This document shows positions 61,291 to 64,000 of a stretch of DNA of 64,000 nucleotides, piece after piece (within the stretch, counting starts at the first letter, position 1; each line of letters opens with the position of its first letter). The position numbers were made by a program, and so were the translations under genes. The stretch comes from Acidimicrobiia bacterium (lineage in GTDB: Bacteria > Actinomycetota > Acidimicrobiia > Acidimicrobiales > Bin134): positions 1 to 64,000 of the forward strand of contig VYEX01000008.1 of assembly GCA_009842675.1 (NCBI GenBank), given 5' to 3'. The notes below the pieces were generated by a model. That model did no database searches and was not told the DNA's origin. It saw only the letters and a program-made list of their open reading frames with translations.

Positions 61291-62303
61291 GTCGCGATGT
61301 GCTCCCCGGTGGCCACGGCCAGGAGACGCCTGGCCTTCAGTTCGGTTTCACACCACTCGTCTGCGGGGTCGCTGTCGAAGGTGATGCCGCCGCCGGTTCC
61401 CAGGTGCAAGTGCTCGTTTTCGATCCAAAGGGTGCGGATGGCCACGTTCAGGTCGCCCCGCTGGCGGTCGGCGTCCACCCAGCCCACCGCGCCGCAATAC
61501 ACCCCTCGGGGCTGGGACTCCAGGACATCTATGGCGTCAAGGGCGGCCAGCTTGGGGGCACCGGTTACCGACCCTGGGGGGAAGGTGGCGTCGATCAGCT
61601 CCGGCCATCCGCAGCCGGCGGCCAGCCGTCCCCGAACGGTGCTCACCAAGTGCACGAGGCCGGGATGGTGCTCCAAGGAGAACAAGGCGGGCACGCTCAC
61701 CGAGCCGTAGTCGCACACCCGGCCCAGATCGTTGCGCACCAGATCGACGATCATCAGGTTTTCGGCCTGGTCCTTTGGCGTCAGCCCCGACGGGTCGGCC
61801 GCGGTGCCCTTGATGGGCGACGACTCCACCCACCGCCCATTGCGTTCCAAAAACCGCTCGGGTGAGGCTGAGGCGATATGAACGCCGTGGTTGGGGAGCC
61901 GCAGCACGGCTGCGTAGGGGGCAGGGTTGCCCTCGGCCAGCGCCGCTCCCAGCGCGGCGATGTCGGTGTCGGGGTCGATGAGCGGCGCGCTCAGTCGACG
62001 GGTGAGGTTTACCTGGTAGACATCGCCTTCGGCAATCATGCCCCGGATAGCCGACACTCCGGAGGTGAAACTGGCCCTATCTAGTGAGCTGGTCCAGGAG
62101 TCGGCGGGGAGACCCTTCCAAGGACGGCCCCTCCAAGGGCGAGCCGGGCGCACTGAGTCGAATCGGGCGCACACTGCCTTGCCGTGGAAATCGATGGCCA
62201 CTGCCCAAAAGCCCTTGGACTCCAAGGCGCCCAAATCGTCGGTGACGTCGGCCAGCCTGGAACACAGGTGATGTCCCACCACGGCAATAGCCGCCACCTC
62301 CAT
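61287..62303 (-). CDS. pabB: Aminodeoxychorismate synthase component I
   Basis: 338 residues from ATG 62303. Chorismate-binding enzyme with GDVYQVNLTRR, SSPIKGTAADP, ENLMIVDLVRNDLGRVC and PPGSVTGAPK. Shorter than typical PabB (about 450) because the N-terminal tryptophan-binding lobe is reduced, as in many actinobacteria. The glutaminase partner PabA is not next to it. Product goes to PabC. Confidence 0.92.
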   Translation of the reverse strand: MEVAAIAVVGHHLCSRLADVTDDLGALESKGFWAVAIDFHGKAVCARFDSVRPARPWRGRPWKGLPADSWTSSLDRASFTSGVSAIRGMIAEGDVYQVNLTRRLSAPLIDPDTDIAALGAALAEGNPAPYAAVLRLPNHGVHIASASPERFLERNGRWVESSPIKGTAADPSGLTPKDQAENLMIVDLVRNDLGRVCDYGSVSVPALFSLEHHPGLVHLVSTVRGRLAAGCGWPELIDATFPPGSVTGAPKLAALDAIDVLESQPRGVYCGAVGWVDADRQRGDLNVAIRTLWIENEHLHLGTGGGITFDSDPADEWCETELKARRLLAVATGEHIAT

Positions 62304-62309
62304 CGGGTG

Positions 62310-62325
62310 CAGTGTACTTACACTG
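62310..62325. promoter_or_regulatory. Palindromic bidirectional -10 between pabB and the LCP gene
   Basis: Perfect inverted repeat CAGTGTA-CT-TACACTG. Both strands read TACACT, ending 8 bases before the LCP ATG (62333) and 7 bases before the pabB ATG (62303). The whole gap is 29 bp and neither gene has a ribosome site, so a symmetric leaderless promoter is likely. It could also be an operator. Confidence 0.55.
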
Positions 62326-62332
62326 GCGGGCA

Positions 62333-63709
62333 ATGAGTCGCGGCCGTCGGCGAAGAGAACGCAAGCGAACTTGGAGGCAGCTGATGGTGGTGCTGGCCGG
62401 TCTGCTGGTGTTTGTGGCCGCGGTGGGTGGGGCAGCCGGTTTGGGCATGGTGAAATCGCAGGTCAGCCAGATACCCCGGGTGTCGGTGGGGTTGTCGCTG
62501 GACTTGGTGGGAACCTCGGTGCATCCCGATGAGCCTGGCGTAAATCGCAGTTCAGAGGCACTGAACTTTCTCCTGGTGGGGATCGACAACGCGGCCGGAA
62601 TCGACCCCGACAGCCCCATCCACATCGATCGGGACGTAAACACCCTGCTGACCGACTCGGTGATCCTGGTGCGTATCGATCCCGATGCGGACCGGGTGGC
62701 CATGCTTTCGATTCCCCGCGACCTATGGGTGCCCATAGCGGGCAAGGGATGGAGCGAGCGGGTGAACACCGCTCGGGGCATCGGCGGACCTGGAACCTTG
62801 ATTGAGACGGTGTCGGAGTTCCTGGGGGTGCCCGTCCACCACTACGTGGAGATCAACTTCGCAGGGTTTCTGCGAATCGTGAGTGCAGTCGATGGGGTGC
62901 CGGTGGAGATTGCCCAGCCCATTCGGGATGATTCGCTGGGACTGCGCATCGAGCAGTCGGGCGTGATCACCCTCGATCCCGACACCGCGTTGGCCTATGT
63001 GCGGACCCGTCGGCCGCTGACACTGGCAGAGGGGGGCAATCCGGCGAACGACGACGATTGGGTGCGGCTCGGAGTGTGGAATGACCTGGAGCGCAACCAG
63101 CGCCAGCAGGAGTTCATGGTGGCCACGCTCAAGCGGGCGGTGGAGCAGGGAATCCGCAACCCGCTCACCCTGCGCAGGGTGGCCAACGAACTGCTGGACG
63201 ACGACAATCCCAGCATCACGTTGGACGACCGCATCACCGTGGGACAGCTCGTGGACCTGGGTGACGAATTCCGGTCATTCCAAGTGGACCAGATTGAGCG
63301 CTACCGGCTTCCGGTTGTGGACGACACCATCGACGGCAAGCAGGTGCTCTTGTTGCTGGAGGAGGAGGCCCAACCGGCGCTGGAGTTCTTCCAGGCCGGG
63401 AGCCTGGCCGGGGTGCGGGTGCGGTTGTTGAACGGCACCAGCTCGGGCACCGTCGCCGGAGTGGAGGCGGCATTGGAGCGAGCCGGTTTCTCCGTGGTGG
63501 ACCGGGGCAATGCAGCCCGGTTCGATGTGGCCAGAACCACCGTCCGCTATAGCGAGGCGGCTGCCAATGAGGCGCAGACGCTAGCCCGATACCTGGAGCC
63601 CCCGCCGCTGCTCGAATTGGTGGCCGAGATCGAAGGGGCAGATGTGGAGTTGGTGGTGGGCGCTGACTATTCCGGAGTGTCAGAAAGCCCTCGAGACTCG
63701 GCTTCCTGA
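62333..63709 (+). CDS. LytR-CpsA-Psr (LCP) family cell-wall glycopolymer ligase
   Basis: 458 residues from ATG 62333. Short basic cytoplasmic tail, one membrane helix (about 17-40), then the LCP domain outside: FLLVGIDN, TDSVILVRIDP, MLSIPRDLWV, the NFAGFLRIVSAVDGV block and ALAYVRTRR. A LytR_C domain (VRLLNGTSSGTVAG...) ends the protein. LCP enzymes transfer lipid-linked polymers such as arabinogalactan or capsule to peptidoglycan. It is a candidate to attach the polymer made by the 38-57 kb locus. The first 35 codons of the frame overlap nothing else. Confidence 0.93.
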   Translation: MSRGRRRRERKRTWRQLMVVLAGLLVFVAAVGGAAGLGMVKSQVSQIPRVSVGLSLDLVGTSVHPDEPGVNRSSEALNFLLVGIDNAAGIDPDSPIHIDRDVNTLLTDSVILVRIDPDADRVAMLSIPRDLWVPIAGKGWSERVNTARGIGGPGTLIETVSEFLGVPVHHYVEINFAGFLRIVSAVDGVPVEIAQPIRDDSLGLRIEQSGVITLDPDTALAYVRTRRPLTLAEGGNPANDDDWVRLGVWNDLERNQRQQEFMVATLKRAVEQGIRNPLTLRRVANELLDDDNPSITLDDRITVGQLVDLGDEFRSFQVDQIERYRLPVVDDTIDGKQVLLLLEEEAQPALEFFQAGSLAGVRVRLLNGTSSGTVAGVEAALERAGFSVVDRGNAARFDVARTTVRYSEAAANEAQTLARYLEPPPLLELVAEIEGADVELVVGADYSGVSESPRDSAS

Positions 63710-64000
63710 CGGTTGGCCAAATACCACCGGTAGGTGCGGCGCAGCCCTTCGGCGAACGGAGTGGAGGCCGAGAAGCCGAACAGCTCTTTGGCCCGGCTGG
63801 GATCGACGCAGCGGCGGGGCTGACCGTCGGGCCGGGATGAATCCCACTCGATCCGGCCGGCGAATCCGGTGACCTCGGCTATGTCCTCAACCAGTTCCTT
63901 GACCGCGATCTCCTGGTTGGCCCCCAGGTTTACCGGCTCTGCCCCTAGATAGTGCTCGGCAGCCAGCAGGATGCCCTCGGCCGCGTCGTCCACGTAAAGG
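63667..64000 (-). CDS. GDP-L-fucose synthase, C-terminal part (5' end outside window)
   Basis: The frame continues past the right edge. The visible 111 codons match the C-terminal end of Fcl/WcaG: LYVDDAAEGILLA, PVNLGANQEIAVKEL, SRPDGQPRRCVD and SRAKELFGF. The enzyme epimerises and reduces GDP-4-keto-6-deoxymannose to GDP-L-fucose. Its last 43 bp overlap the 3' end of the convergent LCP gene. Presence of GDP-fucose synthesis suggests fucose in the surface polymer. Confidence 0.85.
   Translation of the reverse strand, partial: LYVDDAAEGILLAAEHYLGAEPVNLGANQEIAVKELVEDIAEVTGFAGRIEWDSSRPDGQPRRCVDPSRAKELFGFSASTPFAEGLRRTYRWYLANRQEAESRGLSDTPE

Overview
This is a compact, high-GC stretch of an actinobacterial chromosome. 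The best guess is an uncultured or marine Acidimicrobiia-type organism. That placement rests on the LytR-CpsA-Psr cell-wall ligase, long-form RmlA, two-gene Wzm/Wzt exporter, SpoIID-like secreted protein, many probable leaderless start codons and almost no intergenic DNA; it is an inference, not a measured phylogeny. No tRNA, rRNA, CRISPR array, transposase or phage gene was seen. No gap between genes exceeds about 160 bp.

Region 1 (1-2473): the 3' end of a 2-oxoacid dehydrogenase E2 gene, followed by one reading frame that fuses LipB and LipA, the two enzymes of lipoate attachment. Region 2 (2470-26611) is the most distinctive part. It is a roughly 24-kb catabolic and transport locus that appears to be under one LacI-family repressor encoded inside it (8566-9636). 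Seven near-palindromic copies of a TGGAAACGTTTCCA-type operator sit in its promoter gaps and were not found elsewhere in the window by eye. The genes encode three short-chain dehydrogenases, two enolase-superfamily dehydratases, an amidohydrolase lactonase, a rhamnose-mutarotase-like protein, two fucose-isomerase-like paralogues, a Gfo/Idh/MocA oxidoreductase, a TIM-barrel epimerase, a zinc alcohol dehydrogenase, a ceramidase-like protein, TPP-dependent E1 alpha and beta with a free-standing lipoyl protein, two copies of an unrecognised cysteine-motif protein, and a ribose-type ABC importer. Together they look like a non-phosphorylating route for a deoxyhexose or related sugar acid. No aldolase, kinase or FAH-type hydrolase was recognised, so the final carbon-carbon cleavage may be done by the E1/lipoyl module (inference).

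Region 3 (26630-38086): housekeeping and unassigned genes. These include a membrane protein, B12-dependent methionine synthase, leucyl aminopeptidase, a DoxX/MauE-like protein, tandem DUF1214-like paralogues, an actinobacterial conserved protein, a sirtuin, and a MoeB-type activating enzyme with an N-terminal rhodanese domain.

Region 4 (38096-57716) is a cell-surface polysaccharide locus: a polyprenyl-type glycosyltransferase with its DUF2304 partner, a membrane glycosyltransferase-like protein, rmlACBD for dTDP-L-rhamnose, a large secreted SpoIID/LytB-like repeat protein, a three-module glycosyltransferase, the Wzm/Wzt ABC exporter, a methyltransferase/kinase-like/coiled-coil protein that resembles the WbdD chain terminator, and more glycosyltransferase and methyltransferase genes. 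Region 5 (57776-64000): biotin-dependent acyl-CoA carboxylase alpha subunit beside biotin ligase, p-aminobenzoate synthesis (pabC, pabB), an LCP ligase that could attach the region-4 polymer to the wall, and the 3' end of a GDP-L-fucose synthase gene.
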